NCBI GenBank assembly: GCA_035626475.1
Contig: DASPNP010000027.1
Coordinates: 13,760 to 77,759 of the forward strand
Direction of reading: 5' to 3'
From: DASPKT01 sp035626475
GTDB taxonomy: Bacteria; Pseudomonadota; Alphaproteobacteria; Azospirillales; Azospirillaceae
Length of the DNA: 64,000 bases
The notes beneath the pieces are model-generated. The model saw nothing but the letters and a program-made list of their open reading frames with translations, was not told the DNA's origin and ran no database searches. A program made the translations under genes and the position numbers. This document shows positions 8,173-16,887 of the stretch, in pieces (within the stretch, counting starts at the first letter, position 1; every line of letters begins with the position of its first letter).

Positions 8173-11100
8173 TTAGAAGCTCACCTGGCCGCGCAGGAAG
8201 AAGGTGCGGCCGAGCGAGCTCGCCGGACGGTTCAGCTCGCCGAAGAACGGCTTCTTGTCCGTCAGGTTGTTCACGCCGCCGGTGACGGTGACGTTCTCCG
8301 TGACGGCGTAGCTGACCGAGGCGTCGTGCACCCAGCTGGAGGGCAGGCGGGACTGGACGAAGTTGCCCACCGTCTCGTTCTCCACGCCGGTGATGGTCTG
8401 GCTGGACTGCCAGAAGCCGTACCAGGACAGGGTCAGCGCGTTCCACTCCCAGCTGACCGTCGGGTTGACGGCCCAGCGCGGGATGGCGTTCTCGCTCAGC
8501 TCGTTGTCCACGGCGCTGGCGTTGGTCGCGGACTGGAAGTTCCGGTTCCGGTGCAGCCAGGTGCCGGTGACGCCCAAATTCACGGCGCCGGCCTCGGCCA
8601 TGCCGACATCCTCCAGATCGACCGTGTAGACCACGTCGAAGTCGATGCCCGAGGCCTCGAACCGGGCGAAGTTCACCTGGCTCTGGTTCAGGCCGTTGAC
8701 CGCCAGGAAGGTCGGCGAGCCGGCCGTCCGGTTGCGGCTGATCAGGCTGCAGAAGGAGTTCTGCAGCGAGGGCGCGTCATAGCAGGCGTTCAGGATGTCC
8801 TGGGCCGGCACGTTGGCGATCGCGTCCTTGATCTTGATGTTCCAGTAGTCGACCGTCGCCGAGAAGCCGGCCAGGAAGCTGGGCCGCAGCACGGCGCCCA
8901 CCGTGTAGCTGGTCGAGGTCTCCTCGGTCAGGTTGATGTTGCCGCCGGTGGTGCCGTTCACGCGGGCCGTGCGCGGGTCCAGGAAGCCGGCGGGGATGCC
9001 GTCGGCGGCGCAGTTGGCGCGGCGCGCGGTCGGGTTCGGACCGGTGCCGATCTGGCCGGCGTCGCAGGGGTCGACCACGTTGAACAGGGCCGAGGAGCGC
9101 GGCGCGAACAGCTCGTTGATGTTCGGCGCGCGCACCGTGCGGGAATAGCCGCCGCGGGCCCGGATGTCGGAGATCGGGGCGTAGACGCCGCCGACCTTCC
9201 AGGCGTCGACGCCGCCGACCGTGCTGTAGTCGCCGTAGCGGTAGGCCGCGTCCACCGACAGCAGCTCGGCGCCGGGCAGGTCGGCCAGCAGCGGCGCGTT
9301 CACCTCGGCGAAGCCTTCGACCACGTCATAGCCGCCGGTCACGTTCTGCTGGCCGCCGCGGTTGGTGAAGCTGCGGCTCTCGAACTCCGGAACCGTGAAC
9401 TCGCTCTCCTCCTCGCGGTACTCGCCGCCGACGGCGAAACCGATCGGGCCGCCCGGCAGCTCGAAGAAGGCGGCGCTGTCGCCCGTCAGCTGGACGGAGG
9501 CGACCCGCTGCTCGATGACCGAGCGGAAGAGATTGTCGGTGGAGACGAACGCGCGGGCCTCCGGGCTCGGCGCGTCCAGCGAGAACAGGTTGATCGGGCG
9601 GCAGCTGCCGTCCGACGGATTGAAGGTGTTGAAGGCGGTGATGTCGGGGCTGCTGTCCGAGGAGGGGGGCAGCGCCGCCGGGTTCAGGCTGGAGCGGCAG
9701 ACGATCTGGCCGTTCGGCGCCCGCACCGCGTCGATGGCGGCGAAGAAGCGGTCCTCCAGACGGTTCGGGCGGATGCGGTCGTTCTCGGTGCGGCCGTAAT
9801 TGCCCGAGACCTCATAGCCCCAGCCATTGTCCAGCTCGCCCTGGAAGCCGCCGACGACCCGGTAGGTCTGGCGGTCGTTCTTCTCGACCGGGTTGTCGAT
9901 GACGTCGGTGTGATCGCGCGTGATGATCAGCTGGTAGGTGTTGGCGAACTGCGGGTTCGCCGCGATCTGCTGGTTCACGATGTTGCGCAGCTCGGTCGGG
10001 ATGAACGGGTTGTCCAGCCGGATCGGGATGCTGTCGTCGAAGGTCACGACGCCGCGGGTCAGGGTGGAGTTGCTGCGCGCGAACTTGCCCTCGACGAAGG
10101 GCTGGAAGTAGGGGCTGACCTCGTAGCGGGCGTTCAGGTTGACGTTGTACTGCTCGATCTCCGGAACCAGGCTGTCGCGGTCCAGGAAGTCGGGCGTGCC
10201 GTCGCCGCCGGACTGGTCGTTGTTGGCGAAGACGCCGTCACGGAACGGGCGCAGGCGGCCGGTGCCGGGATCGACGATCAGGCAGCCGAAGCCGCGGCGG
10301 CCGGGCCAGCTCTGCTGGCAGTCCGGCGTGCCGTTGGCATCCGTGTCCAGCGCCGGCAGGCGGGACGAGGTCGCCGACTCCGGGAAGCCGGTGCCGCGCG
10401 GGTCGAAGCCGATCAGGCCGTTGATGTTGGACAGGGCGAAGCGCGGGTCGTTGACGAAGGCGCGGCCCGGCGCGGTGCGGGCGCGGTCGAGCAGGGCGGC
10501 GCCGGCGATCGCCTGGTTGGCGGCGCTGAGGCTGAGGATGCGGGTGCCGGCGGTGACGCCCGCGGCGCGCAGCGCCGGCGTCAGGTCGGACTCCTGGATG
10601 AACAGGGCGGGGTTGGCGACGTCGTCGGCGATGCGGTTGCCGCGCGAGAACTTGCGGTCGCCGAAGGCCAGCTCGTCCTGGCGCAGGCCGGACACGGACA
10701 GGACCACGTTGCCGCGGCCGTTGTCGAAGTTGCGGCCGACGGTGGCGGAGGCGGAGCTGCGCAGGCCGCGGCTGACGTCATCCTCGGGCATGTCGACCTG
10801 GGCGCGGGCATCCACGCCGTCGAAATCCTGCTTCAGGATGAAATTGACCACGCCGGTGACGGCGTCGGCGCCGTAGACGGCCGAGGCACCGCCCGTCAGC
10901 ACCTCGACGCGGTCCACCAGGGCGGCGGGGATGGAGGACATGTCGACCGTCGCCTCGCCGGCGACGCCCGCGACGTGCCGGCGGCCGTTCACCAGCACCA
11001 GCGTGCGGTTGGCGCCCAGGCCGCGCAGGTTGGCGGTGGCGCGGCCGTCGGTCGTCTCGGCCAGCGTGCGGGTGGAGCGCAGCGCCGGGATGCGCGCCAC

Positions 11101-11340
11101 GGCGTCGGCGATAGCGGTGATGCCGCGCTGGGACAGCTCGGCCTCACCCAGGGCGGTGATGGGAACCGGGCTCTGCTCGGCGGGACGGGCGATGCGCGAA
11201 CCCGTGACGACGATCTCCTCCAGCTCGCTCACATCGCCGTTGGGCGCCTGCTGCGCGAGGGCGGGGGCTGCGAGCCCGAGCAGGACCATGGCCGTGAAAC
11301 TGGCGCCACCGAGCAGGCGACCGCGCATACCGTAGTTCAT
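8173..11340 (-). CDS. TonB-dependent outer-membrane receptor
   Basis: Energised outer-membrane importer of 1055 residues. It has a signal peptide (ending near APALAQQ), a TonB-box-like EEIVVTGSRI, a plug domain with the LRGLGANRTLVLVNGRR and GGASAVYGADAVTGVVNF signatures, then a long beta-barrel ending in the aromatic C-terminal strand FLRGQVSF. The plug resembles the CirA/FecA-like group common in Sphingomonads and Azospirilla. The frame extends to a GTG at 11376, but the ATG at 11340 is directly preceded by GAGGGGAAACG and starts a proper signal peptide. It is divergent from a secreted cyanophycinase, with a 542-bp shared upstream region. Ligand unknown; import of a peptide or a hydrolysis product is only a guess from context. 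Confidence 0.93.
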   Translation of the reverse strand: MNYGMRGRLLGGASFTAMVLLGLAAPALAQQAPNGDVSELEEIVVTGSRIARPAEQSPVPITALGEAELSQRGITAIADAVARIPALRSTRTLAETTDGRATANLRGLGANRTLVLVNGRRHVAGVAGEATVDMSSIPAALVDRVEVLTGGASAVYGADAVTGVVNFILKQDFDGVDARAQVDMPEDDVSRGLRSSASATVGRNFDNGRGNVVLSVSGLRQDELAFGDRKFSRGNRIADDVANPALFIQESDLTPALRAAGVTAGTRILSLSAANQAIAGAALLDRARTAPGRAFVNDPRFALSNINGLIGFDPRGTGFPESATSSRLPALDTDANGTPDCQQSWPGRRGFGCLIVDPGTGRLRPFRDGVFANNDQSGGDGTPDFLDRDSLVPEIEQYNVNLNARYEVSPYFQPFVEGKFARSNSTLTRGVVTFDDSIPIRLDNPFIPTELRNIVNQQIAANPQFANTYQLIITRDHTDVIDNPVEKNDRQTYRVVGGFQGELDNGWGYEVSGNYGRTENDRIRPNRLEDRFFAAIDAVRAPNGQIVCRSSLNPAALPPSSDSSPDITAFNTFNPSDGSCRPINLFSLDAPSPEARAFVSTDNLFRSVIEQRVASVQLTGDSAAFFELPGGPIGFAVGGEYREEESEFTVPEFESRSFTNRGGQQNVTGGYDVVEGFAEVNAPLLADLPGAELLSVDAAYRYGDYSTVGGVDAWKVGGVYAPISDIRARGGYSRTVRAPNINELFAPRSSALFNVVDPCDAGQIGTGPNPTARRANCAADGIPAGFLDPRTARVNGTTGGNINLTEETSTSYTVGAVLRPSFLAGFSATVDYWNIKIKDAIANVPAQDILNACYDAPSLQNSFCSLISRNRTAGSPTFLAVNGLNQSQVNFARFEASGIDFDVVYTVDLEDVGMAEAGAVNLGVTGTWLHRNRNFQSATNASAVDNELSENAIPRWAVNPTVSWEWNALTLSWYGFWQSSQTITGVENETVGNFVQSRLPSSWVHDASVSYAVTENVTVTGGVNNLTDKKPFFGELNRPASSLGRTFFLRGQVSF

Positions 11341-11882
11341 CGTTTCCCCTCGAGAGATGTTTCCCTTCGCCCGCACGCTAGGCCTTTAGGCTTATGGGCG
11401 AGCAAGAAAACTACTCAGCCGGCGGAGGAAGTCAGCATTTATTGCGCAACCCGACTCATCTCTCTTTCCGGCCGTGGCAGAAAAGACACAAACCGGCAGG
11501 AAGAACAGCTGCAATAGCGCAGCCATCCACTGTATTCACAAGACGAGGGGCAGCAGTTTCTGACGTTACGAAGTGTCCAGGCAACAGGACTTGTCGTTTC
11601 GCTTTGCCAAGACAGTGGCTCGGGGCCACTGCTAAGCCGACGGGGCGCCTATGGGCGTCAAAATCCTGTCGCGGAGCGCCATGACTGTCCGTTGCACTGT
11701 ATCACCGGGCGATATCCGCGTGCTTGGTGTTGACTTCGTGCGAACGTTATAGTGGCGGGCGCAGTATTTGTCCGGACAAGTCGGCAACCCTGTCGCACCG
11801 GCCAAGCGGGGCCGGCCCTTGCCCCGCCGGCCGGCTTCTGGTCCCTTCGGGGCTCCCCATCTCCCGCCGGAGTCCCCCGCCC
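11341..11882. other. Long divergent intergenic region, no gene recognised
   Basis: The 542 bp between the receptor and cyanophycinase start codons is less GC-rich than its flanks. A 96-codon frame at 11394-11684 has no recognisable start context and resembles no family I know. A weak plus-strand promoter candidate is TTGGTG (11724) with 18 bp to TATAGT (11748). A better TTGACT at 11730 is only 12 bp from the same -10, which is too close. Presumably it holds promoters for both neighbours; an sRNA cannot be excluded. Confidence 0.5.
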
Positions 11883-13103
11883 ATGCGCCTCCTCCGCCCG
11901 CTGGTCCTGCTGCTGCTGCTCCTATCGCCCGCCGCGCTGGCGGAGGGGCCGAAGGGGCCGCTGGTCATCGCCGGGGGCGAGTTCTCCTCGTCGAACCCCG
12001 GATGGCAGCGCTTCGCCGAACTGGTGAAGGGCGGGCCGGTGCTGATCATTCCCACCGCAAGCGGCGACCCCATGGGCGGCGGCGCCCGGACGGTGAAGCA
12101 CCTGCAGTCGCTGGGCCTCGCCGCCGAGCTGGTGCCGCTGGTGGCGGGCGAGGGCGGGCGCGACCGCGACGGCGTTTCGGAGAAGGCGGAGTGGGTGGAG
12201 AAGGCGCGCGCCGCCAAGGGCTTCTGGTTCCTGGGCGGCGACCAGGGCCGCATCACCGGCGCGCTGTTCCGGGCGGACGGTTCCGACTCGGGCCTGCTGG
12301 CGGCCCTGAAGGCGGCGCATGCCGGCGGGGCCGTGGTCGGCGGCTCCAGCGCCGGCGCCGCCATCATGTCCGTCACCATGTTCAAGGAGGGGCCGGAGCC
12401 GCTGACAGCATTGCGCAAGGGGCTGGAGAAGGGCCGCCACACCGACCGGGGCCTGGGCTTTGTCGGCACCGACTGGTTCGTCGACCAGCACTTCCTGCAG
12501 CGCGGCCGCTTCGCCCGCACCATCGTCGCCATGCGCGACCATGGCTACCGGCGCGGTGTCGGCGTGGAGGAGGACTCCGCCATCGTCGTCGCCGACGGCC
12601 GCACCGCCGAGGTGGTCGGCCGGCGCGGGGCGGTGCTGGTGGACATGGGCGAGGCGACGGCCAACCAGGGCGCGCCGGTGGCGGCCAAGGGCGTGAAGCT
12701 CAGTTTTCTCGCCCCCGGCGACCGGTTCGACCTGGAGACCGGCGCCGTCACCCCGTCGGAGCGCAAGAAGGCCGGCACGGAGATCCGGCCGGGCGCTCCC
12801 GGCTTCAAGCCCTACTACGGCGAGACCGGCGCCTTCTGGTACGCCGACATGCTGGGCCCGCAGATGCTGTACGAGGCGATGAGCCGGGTGCTTGACAGCC
12901 GCTCGGGCCAGGCGCGCGGCCTCGCCTTCGGCGATCCGGCGGGCGAGAACGCCGACCCGCTGGGCTTCGAGTTCCTGCTCACCCGCGGCCCCGACACGAT
13001 GGGCTGGTTCGCCTCCGACCCGTCGAACTACACGGTGCTGAACGTGCGGCTGGAGCTGCGGCCGGTGCGCATGACCCGGCCGCTCTACACGCCGGTGAAC
13101 TGA
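11883..13103 (+). CDS. Cyanophycinase-like exported serine peptidase (S51)
   Basis: Hydrolyses cyanophycin (multi-L-arginyl-poly-aspartate) to beta-Asp-Arg dipeptides in characterised relatives. A signal peptide (MRLLRPLVLLLLLLSPAALA) predicts export, as in extracellular cyanophycinases. The nucleophile Ser156 lies in VVGGSSAGAA, preceded by the FLGGDQGRI loop and followed by VDQHFLQRGRFARTI, all hallmarks of the family. It is 406 residues, longer than the cytoplasmic CphB (about 270), with extra C-terminal sequence. The frame runs upstream to 11724 but the ATG at 11883 begins the signal peptide. Divergent from the TonB receptor. No cyanophycin synthetase is in the window, so scavenging of external polymer is the likelier role (inference). 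Confidence 0.85.
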   Translation: MRLLRPLVLLLLLLSPAALAEGPKGPLVIAGGEFSSSNPGWQRFAELVKGGPVLIIPTASGDPMGGGARTVKHLQSLGLAAELVPLVAGEGGRDRDGVSEKAEWVEKARAAKGFWFLGGDQGRITGALFRADGSDSGLLAALKAAHAGGAVVGGSSAGAAIMSVTMFKEGPEPLTALRKGLEKGRHTDRGLGFVGTDWFVDQHFLQRGRFARTIVAMRDHGYRRGVGVEEDSAIVVADGRTAEVVGRRGAVLVDMGEATANQGAPVAAKGVKLSFLAPGDRFDLETGAVTPSERKKAGTEIRPGAPGFKPYYGETGAFWYADMLGPQMLYEAMSRVLDSRSGQARGLAFGDPAGENADPLGFEFLLTRGPDTMGWFASDPSNYTVLNVRLELRPVRMTRPLYTPVN

Positions 13104-13117
13104 CCGGCGCGGCGCGG

Positions 13118-13723
13118 TCAGGGCTTTCCGGTCCGGATGTACTCCTCAATGTCGCGCAGCCGGTCCTTGCCAAAATACAGCTCGCCGCCGGCCAGGAAGC
13201 TCGGGATGCCGAAGGCGCCCTGGTCGTAGGCTGCCTGCGTGTTGGCGGCGAGGCGGTCCTTCACCGCCTGATCCTGGGCCCCGGTCAGCAGACGCTCGGC
13301 CGGAAGCCCCGCCTCCGCGACCGACCGGGCCAGAACGGCGGGATCGTCCAGCTTGCGCCCGTCCTCCCACATGAAGCGGAACATCGCCTCGATGTAGCGC
13401 TCCGCCACCCCTTCCGCCTCGGCCGCCACGGCCCCGCGCATCAGCATCAGCGTGTTGACCGGGAAGTGCGGGTTCAGGCGGAATTCGGTCAGTCCGTGGC
13501 GGGCGACGAAGCGCTCGATCTCGCGCATCTCGTAGGCGATCTTCTTCGGCACGCCGGCGAAGGCCACCAGCGGCGCGCTGTTGCCGGACAGCTTGAACAG
13601 CCCGCCCAGCAGCACCGGCACATAGCGGAACCGGGCGCCGCTGCGGGTCTCGATCTCCGGGATCACGCGGTGCGCCAGATAGGCGTTGGGGCTGCCGAAG
13701 TCGTAGTAGAAGGTCACGTCCAT
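13118..13723 (-). CDS. 2-hydroxychromene-2-carboxylate isomerase family (DsbA-fold, GST kappa-like)
   Basis: 201-residue DsbA-like protein. It begins VTFYYDFGSPNAYLAHRV, the typical start of this family, in which the Ser of the GSP turn activates glutathione. It ends with the FGIPSFLAGGELYFGKDRL region including the cis-proline. Known members isomerise 2-hydroxychromene-2-carboxylate in naphthalene degradation or act as GSH-dependent oxidoreductases. No other naphthalene genes are present, so the substrate is open. It follows the SDR gene by 11 bp on the same strand and is probably co-transcribed with it under the divergent HxlR regulator. It ends 14 bp from the convergent cyanophycinase. Confidence 0.88.
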   Translation of the reverse strand: MDVTFYYDFGSPNAYLAHRVIPEIETRSGARFRYVPVLLGGLFKLSGNSAPLVAFAGVPKKIAYEMREIERFVARHGLTEFRLNPHFPVNTLMLMRGAVAAEAEGVAERYIEAMFRFMWEDGRKLDDPAVLARSVAEAGLPAERLLTGAQDQAVKDRLAANTQAAYDQGAFGIPSFLAGGELYFGKDRLRDIEEYIRTGKP

Positions 13724-13734
13724 GGGGGCGGTCC

Positions 13735-14469
13735 TCACCAGGTTTCGCCGTAGGGGCGGAGGTCGAGCTCGTGGGTCCAGGCGTCGCGCGGCTGGGCGTG
13801 CAGATGCCAGTAGGTCTCGGCGATGGAGGCGGGGTTCATCAGCGTGTCGGGCGGCAGCTCCGCGCCCCCGTGCGCCTGGCTGATGCGCTCGCGCACCCAG
13901 GCCGTGTCGACGCCGGCGTCGATGACCAGATGGGCGACGTGGATGTTCCGCGGCGCCAGTTCCCGCGCCATGGACTGCGCCATGATCCGCAGCCCGGCCT
14001 TGGCCGAGGCGAAGGCGGCATAGCCCTTGCCGCCCCGCACCGATGCCGTCGCCCCGGTGAAGAAGATCGACCCCCTCCCGTGCGGCAGCATCCGCCGCGC
14101 CGCCTCCCGCCCGGTCAGGAAGCCGGCGTAGCAGGCCATCTCCCAGACCTTGCGGAAGACCCGCTCGGTCGTGTCGAGCAGCGGGTGGTTCACGTTGGCG
14201 CCGACATTGAAGATGCAGACCTCCAGCGGCGCGTCCGAGTCGGCCGCGTCCAGGAAGGCGGCCACATCCTCCTCGTTCCTGGCATCCAGCGTGTGGCCAC
14301 GGAAGTAGCCGCCCGTGCCGGCGATCTCGGCCTCCAGATCGGCCAGCTTCCCGCCCTGCCGGCGACCGCCATGCACACGGTAGCCGCCGGCGGCGAAGCG
14401 CCGGGCGATGGCCGCGCCGATGAAGTCGCCGGCGCCGATGATGGCGACGCTGCCCTGCCGCTGCTCCAT
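13735..14469 (-). CDS. SDR family protein with Phe in place of the catalytic Tyr
   Basis: 244-residue Rossmann-fold protein. The N-terminal motif IIGAGDFIGAAIARRF replaces the usual TGxxxGxG. The active-site strand FFTGATAS supplies a candidate Ser/Thr, but the YxxxK motif reads FASAK, so the catalytic Tyr is Phe while Lys is kept. The following segment AGLRIMAQSMARELAPRNIHV is typical of an SDR branch in which this Phe is common. It may be a reductase with altered chemistry or a binding protein. Neighbours are the DsbA-fold isomerase downstream and the HxlR regulator divergent, suggesting a small inducible detoxification or catabolic operon. Start is ATG. Confidence 0.85.
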   Translation of the reverse strand: MEQRQGSVAIIGAGDFIGAAIARRFAAGGYRVHGGRRQGGKLADLEAEIAGTGGYFRGHTLDARNEEDVAAFLDAADSDAPLEVCIFNVGANVNHPLLDTTERVFRKVWEMACYAGFLTGREAARRMLPHGRGSIFFTGATASVRGGKGYAAFASAKAGLRIMAQSMARELAPRNIHVAHLVIDAGVDTAWVRERISQAHGGAELPPDTLMNPASIAETYWHLHAQPRDAWTHELDLRPYGETW

Positions 14470-14485
14470 GACCGCTCTCCCCTGG

Positions 14486-14511
14486 GTCTTGTTTTAAGAC
14501 TGATGAGTCTT
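14486..14511. promoter_or_regulatory. Candidate HxlR operator (three interleaved half-sites)
   Basis: Between the divergent SDR and HxlR genes lie GTCTT-gtttt-AAGAC (14486-14500) and, overlapping it, AAGACT-gatg-AGTCTT (14496-14511). Two nested perfect inverted repeats share one arm. The position between the two start codons (14469 and 14546) suits autoregulation and control of the SDR operon. Confidence 0.55.
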
Positions 14512-14545
14512 GCAACGGAAACCCGACGATGGCAAGCCATGGGGT

Positions 14546-14989
14546 ATGAGATGGGATGAGCTGTCGTCGGAGAAGTGCTCGCTGGCCCGCGCCCTGGCGG
14601 TGGTGGGCGACCGCTGGACCCTGCTGATCCTGCGGGAGGCCTTCCTCAGGGTTCGGCGGTTCGAGGATTTCCAGGCGCGACTGGGCATCGCCCGGCGGGT
14701 GCTGACGGAGCGGCTGGCGGGCCTGGTAGCGGACGGCGTCTTGCGGAAGGTCGCTTACCAGGAGCGCCCGACCCGGTACGAGTACCGGCTGACGGACAAG
14801 GGCCTGGACCTCTACCCGGTGGTACTGGCCCTGGTGCATTGGGGCGATGCCCACTATGCCGGGCCGGAGGGGCCGCCCGTCCTGCACCGGCACAAGAGCT
14901 GCGGCCACGATTTCCGCTCGGTGCTCTCCTGCTCCGCCTGCGGCGGCGCGGTCGACCCGCGGGACGTCGAGCCGCACCCGGGCGGCTGA
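14546..14989 (+). CDS. HxlR family winged-helix transcriptional regulator
   Basis: One-component regulator of about 147 residues. It has the family signature CSLARALAVVGDRWTLLILREAF, recognition-helix region IARRVLTERLAGLV, and the wing YQERPTRYEYRLTDKG. The conserved N-terminal Cys of redox or electrophile-sensing HxlR proteins is present (EKCSLARAL). The C-terminal tail carries two further cysteine pairs (KSCGH and SCSACGG), possibly metal-binding. A TTG at 14510 is in frame, but the ATG at 14546 sits right before the conserved start MRWDELSSEKC. It probably controls the divergent SDR-isomerase pair via the inverted repeats between them. Confidence 0.9.
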   Translation: MRWDELSSEKCSLARALAVVGDRWTLLILREAFLRVRRFEDFQARLGIARRVLTERLAGLVADGVLRKVAYQERPTRYEYRLTDKGLDLYPVVLALVHWGDAHYAGPEGPPVLHRHKSCGHDFRSVLSCSACGGAVDPRDVEPHPGG

Positions 14990-14992
14990 CCG

Positions 14993-16588
14993 TCACGCCA
15001 GCGCCAGGATCAGCCCCTCCGACCCGGCCAGCTCGAACGTCCCGCCGCAGCGCCCCAATTCGCGCGCCGGGTCGGTGGACAGCAGGATCTCCGCCCCTGT
15101 GGCGCCGTCGGGCAGGTGCAGCCGCTCCGGCCGCCCGCCGAGGTTCAGCGCCACCAGGAGGCGCCTGTCACCGTGGTGGCGGATGAAGGACAGCAGCGTG
15201 CCGGTGGCCGTGACCGGCACATAGTCGCCGACGCTCAGCGCCGCCTCGCGCCGGCGGAGATGCAGCAGGCGCCGGGTCAGGGTCAGCATGGAGGCCGGGT
15301 CGTCTTCCTGCGCCGCGACATTGACGCGCCGCCACTTGTCCGACAGCGGCAGCCAGGTCTCCGCCGCCGTCGAGAAGCCGGCATTGGCGCCGTCGTCCCA
15401 CTGCATCGGCGTGCGCTCGGGGTCGCGGCCCAGGCCCCGGCCGGGGACGTTCTTCTCATAAGGGTCCTGGACCCGCTCCGGCGGGATCGGCACGTCCTCC
15501 ATGCCGATCTCGTCGCCGTAATAGAGGGTGGGCGTGCCGCGCAGCGTCAGCAGCATCATGGCGGCGACGCGGGCCTGGAGCGGCCCGACCCGGGTGGCGA
15601 TGCGGCTCTTGTCGTGGTTGCCCAGCACCCAGTTGGGCCAGCCGCCCGGCGGCAGCGCCTTCTCGTACCTGACGACGATGTCCTCGATGACCCGCGCGTC
15701 CCAGGCGGCGCCGATCAGCTGGAAATTGAAGGGCAGGTGGGCGCCCGCCAGATCCTTGCCGTAATAGGCGACCAGCTTCTCGTTCGGCAGCCAGATCTCG
15801 CCGATCAGCACCCGCTCCGGATACTCGTCCACCACGCGGCGCATCTCGGCGACGATCTCGTGCACCTCCGGCCTATCCACCGTGTAGACCGGCAGCACCC
15901 GGCTGGCCGGGCCGGCATCGGGCGGCGGGTTCGGGTTCGGCGGGTTGTCGCGGAACCGGTCGTCCTTGATCATGTGGTAGATGACGTCGACCCGGAAGCC
16001 GTCGACGCCCCGGTCCAGCCAGAAGCGCATCGTGTCGTACATGGCGGCCCGCACCTGCGGGTTGCGCCAGTTCAGGTCCGGCTGCGACGCCAGGAAGGCG
16101 TGGTAATAATACTGGCCGGTGGCCTCGTCCCACTCCCAGGCGCCGCCGCCGAACTCCGACAGCCAGTTGGTCGGCGGCCCGCCATCGGGGCCGGGGTCGC
16201 GCCAGATGTACCAGTCGCGCTTGGGATTGTCGCGCGACGACCGGCTCTCCAGGAACCAGGGATGCTGGTCGCTGGTGTGGTTCGGCACCAGATCCAGGAT
16301 CAGCTTCAGGCCGCGCGCCCTGGCCGCCGCCGCCAGCCGGTCGAAATCCTCCAGGCTGCCGAAGATCGGGTCGACGCCGCGATAGTCGCTGATGTCGTAG
16401 CCGAAATCCTTCATCGGCGAGGGGAAGAAGGGCGAGATCCACAGCGCGTCCACCCCCAGCCGGACCAGATGGTCCAGCCGGTCGGCGATGCCGGCCAGAT
16501 CGCCGATGCCGTCGCCATTGGCGTCCTGCCAGCTGCGCGGATAGATCTGGTAGATGACGCCGCGCTTCCACCATTCGACATCCGCCAC
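14993..16588 (-). CDS. Alpha-glucosidase / oligo-1,6-glucosidase (GH13)
   Basis: Retaining glycoside hydrolase of 531 residues, usual for GH13 alpha-glucosidases. It has no signal peptide, hence cytoplasmic. Conserved region I is DLVPNHTS, the nucleophile Asp is in GFRVDVIYHM, the acid/base Glu in LIGEIWLP, and the third catalytic Asp in VLGNHDKSR. The start WWKRGVIYQIYPRSW is the family's classical N-terminus. Begins with GTG preceded by GGGAGCGG. It probably hydrolyses maltose, sucrose or isomaltose taken up as compatible solutes or nutrients. No transporter or LacI regulator is adjacent. A 4-bp gap separates it from the convergent HxlR gene. Confidence 0.93.
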   Translation of the reverse strand: MADVEWWKRGVIYQIYPRSWQDANGDGIGDLAGIADRLDHLVRLGVDALWISPFFPSPMKDFGYDISDYRGVDPIFGSLEDFDRLAAAARARGLKLILDLVPNHTSDQHPWFLESRSSRDNPKRDWYIWRDPGPDGGPPTNWLSEFGGGAWEWDEATGQYYYHAFLASQPDLNWRNPQVRAAMYDTMRFWLDRGVDGFRVDVIYHMIKDDRFRDNPPNPNPPPDAGPASRVLPVYTVDRPEVHEIVAEMRRVVDEYPERVLIGEIWLPNEKLVAYYGKDLAGAHLPFNFQLIGAAWDARVIEDIVVRYEKALPPGGWPNWVLGNHDKSRIATRVGPLQARVAAMMLLTLRGTPTLYYGDEIGMEDVPIPPERVQDPYEKNVPGRGLGRDPERTPMQWDDGANAGFSTAAETWLPLSDKWRRVNVAAQEDDPASMLTLTRRLLHLRRREAALSVGDYVPVTATGTLLSFIRHHGDRRLLVALNLGGRPERLHLPDGATGAEILLSTDPARELGRCGGTFELAGSEGLILALA

Positions 16589-16643
16589 GGGCCGCTCCCT
16601 CGCGCTGCCGGTCCTGCGCCGGTAACCGGCGCCCCTCCCTTAT

Positions 16644-16659
16644 GTCACCCCGGTGTGAC
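16644..16659. promoter_or_regulatory. Palindrome upstream of the alpha-glucosidase
   Basis: GTCAC-CCCGGT-GTGAC forms a 5-bp perfect inverted repeat 56 bp upstream of the alpha-glucosidase start, in the 299-bp divergent gap with the porin-like gene. It could be an operator for an unlinked regulator. Nothing else recognisable was seen in this gap. Confidence 0.3.
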
Positions 16660-16887
16660 GGTTTTCCGGGCGAAGCACCCTCGCGATAGGAAGTGCGGCC
16701 CCGCGCTTCAACCCCCCGGCGCGCCCGGGGAGTCATGCGCCGGGCGCCCCGATCCCTGTGACGGGGCGCACAGGGTCGCCCCGGCCCGCGGGTCTACCCC
16801 TTTCTCCGCCGATCCCCGGTGCCCGATGCGGGCCGCGGACGGTCCGCCGGCCCTCAGACCGGCGGGGGAAACCTAGGAGAGACCATC

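Noticed and set aside
7597..11517. Plus-strand open frame of 1306 codons
   Set aside because: It is antisense to the TonB receptor and SDR genes, with low-complexity Arg/Ala/Gly composition and no domain.
11394..11684. 96-codon frame in the receptor/cyanophycinase gap
   Set aside because: No ribosome site, no recognisable similarity, atypical composition.
11730..11753. TTGACT and TATAGT as a promoter
   Set aside because: The spacer is 12 bp, too short for sigma-70; an alternative TTGGTG at 18 bp is kept only as a weak candidate.
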